Below are positions 31,546-43,429 of a stretch of DNA of 64,000 nucleotides, piece by piece; position 1 is the first letter of the stretch; each line of letters begins with the position of its first letter. The DNA is from Impatiens glandulifera. Taxonomy: Eukaryota > Streptophyta > Magnoliopsida > Ericales > Balsaminaceae. The DNA lies in assembly GCF_907164915.1 (NCBI RefSeq), contig NC_061862.1, positions 4,840,358 to 4,904,357 on the forward strand, written 5' to 3'. Both the position numbers and the translations under genes were made by a program. The notes under the pieces are model-generated. The model was not told the DNA's origin and ran no database searches. It saw only the letters and a program-made list of their open reading frames with translations.

Positions 31546-32639
31546 AATAGTTTCCAAACACTCCATTCACTTTGGTGACTAGTACTCGTTTTTTGTACCC
31601 TGTATAAAACTGATTTTATAAATTTATACATATCAAACAAAAAAAATACTCAATAAAGACAAGAAAGTACATTAACAGGTGATAGAAAATTAAAGCAATC
31701 CAATTAGGAACAACCAAAGAATCATTGATCGGGCATAACGATTGGGGAATTCATAACACCCTTCCTAATAAAACCTATATTAAATGTCACCATAAACAAG
31801 TAAAATTACAAGGAATTCATCCACCTCTTCCTTTCTTGTGATTGTGATGATTCTCAATACCACTATACCAGAAAATACCAAATTCATATATATCCAAATT
31901 CGTCAAACATGTGCATACAACAAAGAATAAATCATTTCTTGTAGAGACAAACAATGTTAAGAGATCCTCGAAAAAGATATGTATTCTTAGACGCTAATCT
32001 AATACCAGGACTATTGTTTGCCGTCTGATTATAAACAACCTCTGTCTTAGTTTAATTGAAAGATTTGTATGATTTATAAGCAGATGCAGAATTCAAACAC
32101 ACGATAATGGATATTGTTTGAGCCCTAATTTATTGGGATTCAAATTAGTTCAAGTTGTATCCCTGTAGCTAAATCAGAATTATGTGACCACTTTCATCAT
32201 CACACTATAATGCAGGCACGAATATTATTACACAAACAAACATATCAAGGGAAAACATATTATCACTTGGGAAATTAAAGGTTGCGAGCTAATCATCTGG
32301 ATTTTATACAAACTATATACATGTGAGTGCGCTTGTAAGTTGTAATTTGTATGGAGAGTACAACAGCTCACTCATAAAGATGGTTCAACTAAATAAGTCA
32401 AATATATATTCTAATTCATCCTTAAAACAAAGAAGTATAACCATTTCTCACTCATAAAGATGGTTTAATCATCTAGTGTAGTGATAACAACCTAGCATCA
32501 AAATCCAACTGAAAATAACTGAGAAATCCAAAACACTATAACAAGGGGCAAATCTATTAGCCAGACATGAAAAATAAAACCAGTGACCTAAATAAATCGC
32601 ATATAAACCTCGTTGCATCCTTAAAACAGATAAGTAGAA

Positions 32640-32935
32640 TCATTTATCACTCAAAAGACTTCCAAGACCCGCAGATGAAGGAAAACCCTAATGGTCGGAG
32701 AAGAATGTAACAAACCTCGTGGGTGCGACAATCTGGCTGCGGAGAGTCAAGGGATGATAGTGCAGATGAAGGCAAGCCCTAATGGTTGAAGAAGAATGTA
32801 ACTAACCTCGTGCGCACGACAATCTGGCAGCAGAGAGTAAAAGTATGATACCACGGAAATCTGGTTGTAGAGAGTAGAAGGATGATAGTCTGATTAACAC
32901 AGACAGAAGGATTTTTTAGGTTAGAAAGAATTGGT
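32640..32935 (-). repeat. About 93-bp minisatellite in a leader-like sequence
   Basis: The repeat contains GCAGATGAAGGCAAGCCCTA and CGACAATCTGGC, with about three units. On the minus strand it looks like a duplicated 5' leader exon: ATTAGGGCTTGCC, then CACGAG followed by GTTAGT, a donor-like site. Similar arrays lie at 40020-40215, 43690-43925 and, inverted, at 44800-45120, with differing unit numbers. Confidence 0.7.
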
Positions 32936-32949
32936 CAGCTTAGAAAGAA

Positions 32950-34990
32950 AATGAGTTAGGCTTGATAATTAAAAACTGATTCTAGTTTTAAAATACATAT
33001 ATATAAATTAAAATTTTATTATTAAATATAATATAATGTTTAATTTATTTAATTTTGGTTTATATTAGTTTTTACTTTTAATTTAATTAATTTTAAATAC
33101 TTAAATAAAAGACAAATGTTAATAAAAAAATTAATAATGTTATAAAAATTTTAAAATTTATGAATTAAATTTTAGTGTAAATAAAATTTTAAGTCAAATT
33201 TTATTTTAAAATAGTGAAATAAAATATTTATAAAGTTTAAAAATAAAACATAAAAATTATTAAGTTTATAATAGTTAAATTTCAAGGTTTTTAATAAAGT
33301 TTGTATATAAAAAAATAAATGTGGTTGTAAAGTATAAAGGTTGCCAAAAGTTTTTTACTCTTTTAATTTTTACCCACGCTTAATAAGCGTTGACATATAA
33401 AGGTGGCTAAAAGTGTGTTTTGTTGTAGTGCATTTTTGAGAAAATAAAGAATGGTCTATAAATATAATAGAATTATTCTATTATTACTCACGAATAATAG
33501 TGAAATCAACAGCGAAGAGTAAAAAGAGAATTATAACCAATTAAACATACTTTATGAGCAATGCTTTTAATAATTATCTTTGTAGTTATCTTTGTAGTTC
33601 CAGAATATTTCAGTTTATGTTCGAAGTGTCAATCTAAGCAAATAAATGGACTTATTCATCTTTTGAAAAAGACTTGTGACATCTGTTATGTCAATGACAC
33701 TACTTCGTTTCGTTTTATCTAATCACTTTTTTTTTTGTGAAAGTTTCTTTTCTATTCGAAATATATATTCCAAAAAATGGTTTCTTAATTACAATATTGA
33801 TTTAGACCCTCAATTCTCTTTTCTATAATCACTTTTAATACCTGTTCCGGAACGATAGGACAAACAATTATGTTATTACTAAACTTGTTGAAGAGATGAA
33901 ATAGAACCAAGTTATATCTTTTTTAATGAGATGTTGAATCGAACTACGAATTAAATCAGTTTCTCGTAAACAAAGAGCACAATGCAAATAGTTTATGCAA
34001 CTTCAACATCGATTGGTAAACGTGATTTAAAAAAAATCTATTAGATCGTGTTCTTTCTCTGCTTGTTTTTTGTTTTTGAACCGATGTGGGCCTTCTTTAC
34101 ATTCTTTCATAATTATTAATTATTAACCTGTCTTTTATGATAAAATAAATTAATGAAAATTATAATAATATTATATATTTAAATTTAACTTATTGTAAAA
34201 CTAATAATTTTTAACTAATATTTAATTTTTTTTCAAGTATCTTATATAAGAGTTATAATATGATTTAATTGAGTTATACAAAGACCTTACTTTGCTGGTC
34301 TAGGATATGATTAAATTAAGTTATAAAATCTATATTTGTAAACACAACTATAATCTTATCAATCAAGTTTTGGAATATTTATATATTATTTTAATTTAGC
34401 AGAGTTTAAATTTTAAATTTTTCTTATTGACAAAAATTTAATTCATATTATTTATTAATGTATTGTTTGAATTATATTTTTTTTTTGTAATAAATAAAAG
34501 TATTTCACTCTTTATTTGGCATACTTCCTTTGAATGGTAATCCTTCAAAATTATTTTCGTTTAGATGCGCAGATTAATTTTTTACATCATAGTTAATTGT
34601 GTTCAAAATCAAATTCTTACATCCTAATTGTTCTATGCATGACAAGAGACCTTATCTTCTCTTGCCCCCGCTCTTAAGAAGTCATTTAGTTAGAGGAGCG
34701 AATAAAAAAGGGACAAAGGCCCTACTAACTAGAAGCCACAACATGTCTTCTATTTTTTTCATTTCAATAAGTTAGTTAGTTTGAGAAAAAAATCAAAATT
34801 AAAGTGTTTTTAGTGAAAATCAAATATTTAAAATAAAACTATTTTTATTGAAGCTAAACTAATAAATCATTGTAATAGTTTTGTTATTAACATTTATATA
34901 TAAGTTTGATAAAATAATATACTTAAAAGTATCAAATTCTTGAAAATATTATTGAATTATCCTATTCTTTAAATAAAAGAAGAAAAAACC
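32950..34990. other. AT-rich DNA without a gene
   Basis: It contains low-complexity AT runs and the dispersed repeat at 33430-33730. From about 34390 it carries diverged flanking sequence of the snRNA unit. No ORF above 60 codons with recognisable content was seen. Confidence 0.6.
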
Positions 34991-35022
34991 ATTAGGCTCA
35001 ATAATGAAAAAAAAAGTGTGAT

Positions 35023-35071
35023 GTCCCACATTGTTAGATGAAGTGAAAATAAGGATCCGATATTATTATAA
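35023..35071 (+). promoter_or_regulatory. U5 promoter (copy 3)
   Basis: GTCCCACATTG (35023-35033) and TATAA (35067-35071) are 33 bases apart. Confidence 0.8.
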
Positions 35072-35100
35072 GAGGGGAGTTGGTGATTAGAAAAAATTAG

Positions 35101-35220
35101 GAAACAAAGCACTGAACACAAAGCGAACTATTATTTCACCTTTTACTAAAGAATCTCGTGTGTTCTTTACAATATGTGGCATACGCCTAATTATGTTTGG
35201 TCCTCTAATCAGAGGCACCC
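35101..35220 (+). pseudogene. U5: U5 snRNA pseudogene, copy 3
   Basis: The promoter is intact but the RNA is damaged. The loop reads CACCTTTTACT instead of CGCCTTTTACT, the stem has ATTATTT, the Sm-type site is changed to CCTAATTATG, and the 3' box ends TTTAC instead of TTTAA. Confidence 0.8.
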
Positions 35221-35732
35221 TACAATTGAGTTTACACTTTGAATTTTTCTTATCTACAAAAATTTAATTCATAATAATTATTAATGTATTATTTGAATTA
35301 TACTTCAAAAAAATTGTAATAAATAAAAGTATTTCACTCTTTATCTGTCATACTCCCTTTTAATTGTAATCCTTCAAAATTATTTTCGTTTAGATGTGCA
35401 GCAGATTAATTTTTTACACCATAGTTAATTCTCTTCAAAAATAACTTCTTACATTCTAATTGTTCTATGCATGACAAGGGACCTTATCTTCTCTTGCCCC
35501 GCTCTCGAAAAGACTCATTCATTTAGTTAGAGGAGCGAATGAAAAAGGGACGAAGACCCTACTAACTAGGAGCCACAACATGTCTTTTATTTTTCCATCT
35601 TAATAAGTTAGTTAGTTTGAGGAAAAAAATCAACAAATATCATTGTGTGCAAACCGGTAAAGTACACAACATAAAACTACACTATTTTCCCTTCGGTCGT
35701 CGGCGTACGCTTCGGAGAGGAAAAAGGGTAAA

Positions 35733-35835
35733 AATAATTTGGACCATTTCTCGATTTGTGCGTGTCATTCTTGCGCAGGGGCCATGCTAATCTTCTCTGT
35801 ATCGTTCAAATTTTATCGAATGTCCCCAAAGGGAC
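35733..35835 (-). ncRNA. U6: U6 snRNA gene, full-length copy
   Basis: On the minus strand it starts GTCCCTTTGGGGACA and carries GATACAGAGAAGATTAGC, GCATGGCCCCTGCGCAAG and CACGCACAAATCGAGAAATG, then CCAAATT and a T run. Compared with the usual plant U6 as I know it, there are changes in CATTCGAT, AATTTGAACG and AAGAATGAC. All catalytic-core motifs (ACAGAGA, AGC, internal stem) are kept. The terminator is interrupted (AATTATTTTT), which may weaken Pol III termination. It is the only one of the three U6 copies without the 10-nt deletion. Confidence 0.88.
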
Positions 35836-35852
35836 ATAACCATCTCTCATTT

Positions 35853-35894
35853 TTAAAAAGACTTCATTCTTAAGTTAGAGGAGCGATGTGGGAT
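35853..35894 (-). promoter_or_regulatory. U6 promoter: USE and degenerate TATA
   Basis: Minus-strand ATCCCACATCG (35884-35894) is followed about 23 bases on by CTTTTTAAAA and then the U6 start, the Pol III geometry. Confidence 0.75.
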
Positions 35895-36678
35895 CAATTT
35901 TAGAAAATGAATGGACAACTGCTATTTTTTGTGATCGACTACTAGAGTGTTTTTCTAGGAATGCATGTGTTCTATATAGAGAATGAGGATATTTCAAAGT
36001 ATGCCCTCAATTTATAGGGTTTTTTCTTTTGAGGGAATATTGATTTTATGAGAGAAAAAGAATGGGGAGCTACCCATTATGTCATGTTGATAAGGTGTCC
36101 AGGGGCAGAGCTAGGATTTAAAATCTAGTCGAGCTAAGTTATTTCCATAAAATTTACCCAGCTAGAATGATAATAATATGAAAAAAAATATACGTAGTTT
36201 ACGGTCGTTAGGTCCCTTCATCGACCGAAGAAATCAATTGATACGATATTTCTCCCCGTCGTTATTTCCATTCGCGTGCAAACTGTTTTGAGTTACCCGG
36301 GCTGTACATAGACACTCCCTTGAAGGTGTCGATGCCTCTGTTAATCTAAGTAACATTATTCATAATGATTATAAGATAAGTTTATTAAATATCAAATACG
36401 AGTCATATACCTTGTTTGAAAGTACAAGTTATAACCACCATCATAATAATAACTTCAATCCAAATTAAAGCGTTTTTAGGGAAAATCAAATGTTAAAAAT
36501 AAAACTCTTTTTATTGGAGCTATACTAATAAATCATTGTAATAGTTTGTTATTAATATTTGATAAAATAATATATAGTTAAAAGTATCAAATTCTTGAAA
36601 GTATTATTGAATTATCCTATTCTTTAAATAAAAGAAGAAAAAACACCATTAGCCTCAATAATGACAAAAAAGTGTGTT

Positions 36679-36727
36679 GTCCCACATTGTTAGATGGAGT
36701 GAAAATAGGGATTCTATATTATTATAA
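36679..36727 (+). promoter_or_regulatory. U5 promoter (copy 4)
   Basis: GTCCCACATTG (36679-36689) and TATAA (36723-36727) are 33 bases apart. Confidence 0.8.
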
Positions 36728-36758
36728 GAGGGGAGTCGGTGATTACAAAAAATTATGA

Positions 36759-36876
36759 AGCCAAACACTGAAGACAAAGCAAACTATTCTTTCTCCTTTT
36801 ATTAAAGAATACCGTGTGTTCTTTGCAATACGTGGCATACGCCTATTTTTGTTAGGTCCTCTAATCGGAGGCACTC
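36759..36876 (+). ncRNA. U5: U5 snRNA copy 4 with loop changes
   Basis: The stem around loop I is perfect, but the loop reads CTCCTTTTATT, two changes in a segment that is normally invariant. The Sm-type site CCTATTTTTG, the 3' hairpin and the 3' box (36879-36891) are intact. It is either a pseudogene or a structurally preserved variant. Confidence 0.75.
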
Positions 36877-39800
36877 TACAATTGAGTTTAAACTTTGAAT
36901 TTTTCTTATCTACGAAAATTTATTTCATATTATTTATTAATGTATTATTTGAATTATACTTAAAAAAGTTGTAATAAATAAAAGTATTTCACTCTTTGTC
37001 TGACAACATACTCCCTAATTGTTTTGCGCATGACTAAGGACCTTATCTTCTCTTGCACCCGCTCTCACGAAGACTCAATCATTTAGTTAGAGAAGTGTTA
37101 TCCACAATGGTATTCTAACTGATTATAAATATATATGTAAGTGTTTTATCTTAGTTAGTCGATGTAGTATGTGTCTTAAGGAGGTGGAGACGGTGTAGTA
37201 TGTGTCGCTGGTATTTAGTGTATTATTTGGAGTATTACTTCTATTTTTTGGGTTATGTCGGGAATCATTGGTGCGTATTGAGAATCGTGGATTGAGATAG
37301 CTAGATTTGTGGGTTTGAAACTATGAGGTTATATCTCTATTATTTTCTAGTGGATAATTTGGTTAGAGAGAAATGGTAGATCTTTTAACAATCTTAAATG
37401 ACCGTTGCAGATCCAACACAATGTTATCATCCTAACATTATATGATGTTCGATGTGGGAAGCCGGTAGATTCTGTCGGAGAGCTCATTTCCTTTTTGGAA
37501 GATCTCCGCACATGTTAATTTTGTAATATTTGTGTGATTTTTTTTTATAAATTTAAAGTTTTTGTCGTTATGTGTAAACGACTATCCATTCATAATATTA
37601 TTGCATGAATCATTTATAAAAAGCATCATAGAGTTTTATTTCAGGGGTGGGAAAGTTTAAAAGCGAGAGAGCTTAGATATCAATCCTCCATTAAAGCTTC
37701 AACCAACATTTTGATATTTTTTTTTCAGGTGGAGTAAAACGGGACAAGCACCCAGAAAGCTTTAAAAATCTTCTAGGAAGCATTCCCGATCAATTGTAAG
37801 TTTCATGAAATTCTTCATTTATACTATCAAATGAAGTAAACATAATTGGTGACCTTTGACTACTTTCATCAAATATATTCACTATGTGCTTGAGTGAGGG
37901 AGAAATCTTCTACGACATGCCTATGGAATTCACCATCCTGTCAATGCAATCTATATGGATCATAACAAGAAAATTTTCACAAAGAGATGTAAGAGTAAAG
38001 GATAACAACACACTGTAATTATTAGCATACCAATATCCAGTCAATTTTGTCCTTTATACTAAACAACTTATATTTATTTTATATTTATTTCAGGTCCTAT
38101 AAAATGAGAATAGATCCCTAGGTTATAGGCAATAAATGAATAGTGTGGAAATCTATACTCTCCTCCCTACAAAGTTCTCTTTTATATTTCCCATTGAAAC
38201 AAAGTCATAATCACCATGAAATCAAAACCAACATACCTTTGGCGAAAGAAATATCAATACTATCAAATTTCTTCACATGGAGGGACTCAAATGACGATTC
38301 AAGTGTTGATGAAGGCGATACCTGCAAATGCATTCACCCTTAGTTTTGAAATCATCATTTTGTAAAACAATTATTATTACTGAATACTAACCTTCTATTC
38401 TGACTCTTTCTTAAAATTATTGCATAATAGGATTAGGAGAAGTTATCGGAGAAAACTTACACCCACATGGATAAATGATTGTATCGTTAACTAATGTGGG
38501 CATTTTAAAACTATTCGTTCAAAATATAATCCTTCTGTTAAACAATCTACCTTGATATAAACCCTGATAACATTATATGGAAAAACATAATCTACTAATG
38601 GTGCGACAACAATTGTCTATCTGATCCAATAGACACAAGTTATATTTATCCATTGGTTAAAAACTAACTTTTTTAACAATACTATATAACCCCGGTTATG
38701 TTATAGGCCTTTCCATTGATATAATATAAGCATAATGGCAAAACATAATCTACTAATGGTGCGACAACAACTGTCCATCTAATCCAACAGACACAAGTTA
38801 TATTTATCCATTGGTTAAAAACTAACTTTTTTAACAATACTATGTAACCCCAGTTATGTTATAAGCCTTTTCATTATATAATATAAGCACCGGTGGTAGA
38901 ATAGTTTCCAAACATTCCATTCACTTTGGTGACTAGTACTCATTTTCTGTACCCTGTATAAAACTGATTTTATAAGTTTATACATATCAAACAAAAAAAT
39001 ACTCAATAAAGACAAGAAAGTACATTGACAGGTGATAGAAAATTAAAGGAATCCAATTAGGAACAACCAAAGAAGACTTGATAACGATTGGGGAATTCAT
39101 AACACCCTTCTTAATAAAACCTATATTAAATGTCACCATAAACAGGTAAAATTACAAGGAATTCATCCACATTTTCCTTTCTTGTGATGATTCTTAATAC
39201 CATTATACCAGCAAATACCAAATTCATATATATCCAAATTCTTCAAACATGTGCATACAACAAAGAATAAATCATTTCTTGTAGAGACGAACAATGTTAA
39301 GAGATCCTCAAAAAAGATATGTATTCTTAGACGCTAATCTAATATCAGGACTTTTGTTTGCTGTTTGATTATAAACAACTTTTGTCTCAGTTGACAAATA
39401 CACTATTTTGTACGATTTATAAGCAGATGTAGAATCCAAACACACAAAAATGGACATTGTTTCAGCCCTAATTTGTTGGGATTCAAATTAGTTCAAGTTG
39501 TATCCCTGTAGCTAAATCAGAATTATGTGACCACTTTCATCATCACACTATAATGTAGGCACACATATTATTACACAAACAAACAAATAAAGGGAAAACA
39601 TATTATGACTTGGGAAATTAAAGGTTGCGAGCTAATCATCTGGATTTTATACAAACTATATACATGTATACATGTGAGTGCGCTTGTAAGTTGTAATTTG
39701 TATGGAGAGTACAACGGCTCACTCATAAAGATGGTTCAACTAAATAAGTCAAATATATACTCTAATTCATCCTTAAAACAAAGAAGTATAACCATTTCTC

Positions 39801-42369
39801 ACTCATAAAGATGGTTTAATCATCTGTTGCAGCGATAACAACCTAGCATCAAAATCCAACTGAAAATAACTGAGAAATCCAAAACACTACATCAAGGGGA
39901 AAATCTATGATCTAGACATGAAAAATAAAACCAGTGACCTAAATAAATCGCATATAAACCTCGTTGCATTCTTAAAACAGATAAGTAGAACCATTTATCA
40001 CTCAAAAGACTTTCAAGACCCAAAGACTCAAAAGAATGTTACTAACCTCGTGGGTGCAACAATCTGGCTGCGGAGAGTCAAGGGATGATAGTGCAGATGA
40101 AGGCAAGCCCTAATGGTTGAAGAAGAATGTAACTAACCTCGTGCGCACGACAATCTGGCTGTAGAGAGTAAAAGGATGATAGCACGGAAATCTGGCTGTA
40201 GAGTAGAAGGATGATAGTCTGATTAATAGGAGAAGGATTTTTTAGGTTAGAAAGAATTGGTCAGCGTAGAAAAAAATGAGTTAGGCTTGATAATTAAAAA
40301 CTGATTCTAGTTTTAAAATATATATATATATATAAGTTAAAATTCTATTATTAAATATAATATAATGTTTAATTTATTTATTTTTGGTTTATATTATTTT
40401 TTACTTTTAATTTAATTAATTTTAAATACTTAAATAAAAGACAGATGTTAATAAAAAAATTAATAATGTTATAAAAATTTTAAATTTTATTAACTAAATT
40501 TTAGTGTAAATAAAATTTTAAGTCAAATTTTATTTTAAAATTTTAAAATAGTGAAATAAAATATTTATAAAGTTTAAAAATAAAACATAAAAAATATTAA
40601 ATTTATAATAGTTAAATTTTAAGGTTTTTAACAAAGTTTGTATATATAAAAAAATAAAGGTGGTTGTAAAATATAAATGTGGCAAAAGTTTTTACTTTTT
40701 TAATTTTTACCCACGACTTAATAAGCGTTGGCATATAAAGGTGGCTGAAAGTATGTTTTGTTGTAGTGCATTTTCGAGAAAATAAACAATGGTCTATAAA
40801 TATAATAGAATTATTTTATTATTATTTACGGATAATAGTGTAATCAATAGCACAGACTCAAAAGAGAATTATAACCAATTAAACATACTTTATGAGCAAT
40901 GCTTTTATGCGGTGCTAACGATTTAATAATTATCTTTGTAGTTCTAGAATATTTCAGTTTATGTTCGAAGTGTCTATCTAAGCGAATAAATGGACTTTTT
41001 CATCTTTTGACAAAGACTTGTGACATCTGTTATGTCAATGACACTACTTCGTTTTGTTTTATCTAATCACTTTTTTTTTGTCAAAGTTGCTTTTTTATTC
41101 GAAATATATATTCCAAAAAATGGTTTCTTAATTACAATATTGATTTAGGACCCTCAATTCTCTTTTCTATAATCACTTTTAATACCTGTTCCGGAACGAT
41201 AGGACAATTATGTTATTATTAAATTTGTTGTAGAGATGAAATATAACCAAGTTATATCTTTTTTAATGAGAGGTTGAATTGAACTACGAATTGAATCAGT
41301 TTCTCGTCAACAAAGAGCACAATGCAAATAGTTTATGCAACTTCAACATCGGTTGGTAAACCTGATTTAAAAAAAATCGATTAGATTGTGTTCTTTCTCT
41401 GCTTGTTTTTTGTTTTTGAACCGATGTGGGACTTCTTTACATTCTTTCACAATTATTAATTATTAACCTCTCTTTTGTCATAAAATAAATTAATGAAAAT
41501 TATAATAATATTATATATTTAAATTTAACTTATTGTAAAACTAATAATGTTTTACCAATATTCAATTTTTTTTCAAGTATCTTATATAAGAGTTATAATA
41601 TGATTAAATTGAGTTATACAAAGACCTTACTTTGCTGGTCTAGGATATGATTAAATTAAGTTATAAAATCTATATTTGTAAACACAACTATAATCTTATC
41701 AAATCAAGTTTTGGAATATTTATATATTTTTTTAATTTAGCAGAGTTTAAATTTTAAATTTTTCTTATTGACGAAAATTTAATTCATATTATTTATTAAT
41801 GTATTGTTTGAATTATAGTTTTTTTTTTTTTTTAATAAATAAAAGTATTTCACTCTTTATTTGGCATACTTCCTTTCAATTGTAATCCTTCAAAATTATT
41901 TTCGTTTAGATGCGCAGATTAATTTTTTACATCATAGTTAATTGTGTTCAAAATAAAATTCTTACATCCAAATTGTTCTATGCATGACAAGGGACCTTAT
42001 CTTCTCTTGCCCCCGCTCTTGAGATGTCATTTAGTTAGAAGAGAGAATAAAAAAGGGACAAAGGCCCTACTAACTAGAAGCCAAAATATGTCTTCTATTT
42101 TTTTCATTTTAATAAGTTAGTTAGTTTGAGAAAAAAAAAATCAAAATTAAAGTGTTTTTAGTGAAAATCAAATATTTAAAATAAAACTCTTTTTATTGGA
42201 GCTAAACTAATAAATCATTGTAATATTTTTGTTATTAACCTTTATATATAAGTTTGATAAATAATATACTTAAAAGTATCAAATTCTTGAAAATATTATT
42301 GAATTATCCTATTCTTTAAATAAAGGAAGAAAAAACCATTAGGCTCAATAATGACAAAAAAAGTGTGAT

Positions 42370-42418
42370 GTCCCACATTGTTAGATGAAGTGAAAATAAG
42401 GATCGGATATTATTATAA
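42370..42418 (+). promoter_or_regulatory. U5 promoter (copy 5)
   Basis: GTCCCACATTG (42370-42380) and TATAA (42414-42418) are 33 bases apart. Confidence 0.8.
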
Positions 42419-42449
42419 GAGTGGAGTTGGTGATTAGAAAAAATTACGA

Positions 42450-42563
42450 AGCCAAGCACTGAACACAAAGCGAACTATTCTTTCGCCTTTTACTAAAGAA
42501 TACATGTTCTTTGCAATATGTGGCATACGCCTTTTTTGTTGGGTCCTCTAATCGGATGCACCC
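42450..42563 (+). ncRNA. U5: U5 snRNA copy 5
   Basis: Loop CGCCTTTTACT and stem are intact. Three bases are lost after the stem (ATACATGTTC versus ATACCGTGTGTTC) and the Sm-type site is CCTTTTTTG. The 3' hairpin has a mismatch (GGATGC), and the 3' box starts TA instead of CA. Function is doubtful. Confidence 0.75.
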
Positions 42564-43429
42564 TATAATTGAGTTTAAACTTTGAATTTTTCTTATCTAC
42601 GAAAATTTAATCCATAATATTTATTAATGTATTATTTGAATTATAATTCAATAAAATTGTAATAAATAAAAGTATTTCACTCTTTATCTGACAACATACT
42701 CCCTTTTAATTGTAATCCTTCAAAATTATTTTCGTTTAGATGCGCAAATTAATTTTTTACACAATAGTTAATTCTCTTCAAAAATAAATTCTTACATTCT
42801 AATTGTTCTAGGCATGCTAAGAGACCTTATCTTCTCTTGCCCCTGTTCTCGAGAAGACTCAATCATTTAGGTAATACCACTATACCAGAAAATACCAAAT
42901 TCATATATATCTAAATTCGTCAAACATGTGCATACAACAAAGAATAAATCGTTTCTTGTAGAGACGAACAATGTTAAGAGATCCTCGAAAAAGATATGTA
43001 TTCTTAGACGCTAATCTAATACCAGGACTTTTGTTTGTTGTCTGATTATAAACAACCTCTGTCTCAGTTTAATTGAAAGACAAATATACTATTTTGTATG
43101 ATTTATAAACAGATGTAGAATCCAAACACATGATAAAGGATACTGCTTCAGCCCTAATTTGTTGGGATTCAAATTAGTTCAAGTTGTATCCCTGTAGCTA
43201 AATTAGAATTATGTGACCACTTTCATCATCACACTATAACGCAGGCACAAATATTATTACACAAACAAATCAAGGGAAAACATATTATGACTTGGGAAAT
43301 TAAAGGTTGCGAACTAATCATCTGGATTTTATACAAACTATATACATGTGAGTGCGCTTGTAAATTGTAATTTGTATGGAGAGTACAACAACTCACTTAT
43401 AAAGATGGTTCAACTAAATAAGTCAAATA

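Larger units (their letters stand above)
30455..35515. repeat. First copy of a 7.35-kb-offset direct duplication
   Basis: It matches 37805-42866 in the same orientation at an offset of 7344-7351 bases throughout (checked at 30571/37922, 33701/41045 and 35023/42370). It contains the gene fragment, a tandem repeat, a minisatellite, AT-rich DNA and a U5 copy. A third partial copy of its inside (from about 31858) starts at 42872. Confidence 0.9.
37805..42866. repeat. Second copy of the 7.35-kb-offset direct duplication
   Basis: Direct copy of 30455-35515. It includes at 37805-37947 a shortened version of the possible CAP-H exon (NEEF, HIV block) with a changed frame, the 155-bp tandem repeat, the minisatellite and U5 copy 5. 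It stops at about 42866, within the U5 flank, where sequence jumps to another partial copy. Confidence 0.88.

Noticed and set aside
32640..32935. Tandem repeats as centromeric satellite
   Set aside because: Only about three units, with leader/splice-like content, unlike long satellite arrays.
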